Positions 51,934 to 52,388 of a DNA stretch of 52,388 nt are shown piece by piece (the first letter of the stretch is position 1; each line of letters opens with the position of its first letter). The notes beneath the pieces are model-generated. The model searched no databases. It had not been told where the DNA came from and saw only the letters and a list, made by a program, of their open reading frames with translations. The stretch covers positions 1 to 52,388 of the forward strand of contig CALJVD010000181.1 in assembly GCA_937974825.1 (NCBI GenBank). Direction: 5' to 3'. The stretch is from an uncultured Oceanospirillaceae bacterium. Its GTDB lineage: Bacteria > Pseudomonadota > Gammaproteobacteria > Pseudomonadales > Oceanobacteraceae. The position numbers and the translations under genes were made by a program.

Positions 51934-52388
51934 ATGGTTAATTTATCGCGTATCGACTTAAATTTATTTGTTATCTTTGATGTTATCTATCAAGAAGCAA
52001 ACCTTACCCGCGCAGCTGAACGCTTACACTTATCACAGCCAGCCGTCAGTCATGCACTTGCCCGACTAAGAGCTCATTTTAACGACCCTTTGTTTGAGCG
52101 CTCTGGTAAAGGCATGTTGCCGACACCTTTAGCCAAGGCAATGATCGAGTCTGTACGTGCCGCCTTACAGCAATTTGAAAACACCCTTAATACAGAACAA
52201 AGTTTCGAGCCTGAAAACGCTAATAGAGTGTTTAGTTTAGCCGCACGTGAAATCATGGAAGCCACAGCTTTACCAAAGTTAATGTCTCAACTTGGTACGC
52301 AAGCGCCTAACATTCAATTACGCAGTGTGCGTGTTGGCCGCAGAGAGCTTGAAAACGCCTTGTTAAGTGGCAAAGTAGACCTAGCCGC
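51934..52388 (+). CDS. LysR-family transcriptional regulator (3' end missing)
   Basis: The first 151 codons are visible. The N-terminal winged helix-turn-helix is typical: LNLFVIFDVIYQEANLTRAA, then LHLSQPAVSHALARLR and FNDPLFERSGKGMLPTPLA (about residues 9-68). The effector domain begins near residue 95 and runs off the window. A DNA-binding regulator; its target is unknown. The gene lies 55 bp after the secreted-protein stop on the same strand, without a clear terminator between. Confidence 0.92.
   Translation, partial: MVNLSRIDLNLFVIFDVIYQEANLTRAAERLHLSQPAVSHALARLRAHFNDPLFERSGKGMLPTPLAKAMIESVRAALQQFENTLNTEQSFEPENANRVFSLAAREIMEATALPKLMSQLGTQAPNIQLRSVRVGRRELENALLSGKVDLA

Noticed and set aside
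1..52388. Mobile elements, CRISPR arrays, tRNA/rRNA genes, defence islands
   Set aside because: I looked for transposases, integrases, terminal repeats, regularly spaced repeats and tRNA-like cloverleaf sequences and saw none.

Overview
The window reads as the chromosomal replication-origin neighbourhood of a gammaproteobacterium, most likely a marine member of the Oceanospirillales/Pseudomonadales. Evidence: (i) the gene order on both sides of dnaA matches the layout known from Pseudomonas (aroE-hemF-tsaC-dprA-LysM / def-fmt-rsmB-trkA / LpxL-like / glyQ-glyS-gmhB / gyrB-recF-dnaN-dnaA / rpmH-rnpA-yidD-yidC-mnmE / rsmG-parA-parB / atpIBEFHAGDC); (ii) moderate-to-low GC; (iii) a full-length BetT-type osmolyte carrier, a sodium/proton-antiporter-like permease and a cbb3 oxidase, which suit a salt-adapted aerobe. 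The genus is not determinable from sequence alone.

Layout. 1-1795: end of an MscS-type channel gene and a YeeN/YebC-type gene. 1812-8594: minus-strand housekeeping block (aroE, hemF, tsaC, then dprA and a LysM protein), interrupted by a DNA-glycosylase-like gene and a plus-strand type II sulfide:quinone oxidoreductase. 8643-14372: def-fmt-rsmB-trkA-trkH on plus. 14353-17434: an LpxL-like acyltransferase and a BetT-like transporter on minus. 17524-21266: glyQ-glyS-gmhB on plus. 21274-28915: an antiporter-like permease, then the gyrB, recF, dnaN and dnaA genes, on minus. 28916-29317: oriC. 29318-33266: rpmH-rnpA-yidD-yidC-mnmE on plus. 33302-41651: a block not usual at this place, holding a methyltransferase, the ccoNOQP-(orphan)-ccoI-ccoS cluster and an MFS permease; mnmG, usually next to rsmG, is absent. 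41702-51371: rsmG-parA-parB and the complete F1Fo ATP synthase operon. 51415-52388: a small secreted protein and the start of a LysR regulator.

How it fits together. DnaA, DnaN, RecF and GyrB flank an AT-rich origin with a perfect DnaA box. ParA/ParB are encoded about 14 kb away, and two 16-bp parS sites lie within 7 kb of the origin (one between the permease gene and gyrB, one inside recF). The respiratory genes (cbb3 oxidase with its copper ATPase, SQR, ATP synthase) are clustered close to the origin, where gene dosage is high.

No wholly new multi-gene defence, mobile or biosynthetic system is visible, and there are no rRNA or tRNA genes, insertion sequences or CRISPR arrays. The most interesting signals are regulatory and architectural: RNA structures placed at stoichiometry switches in the atp operon, including a terminator-like hairpin between atpE and atpF; an orphan membrane protein in the CcoG/CcoH position of the cco cluster; a 5'-end dyad in front of the small secreted-protein gene; an unusual glycosylase-like protein without the known Tag active-site residues; and several swaps in an otherwise very conserved origin region.
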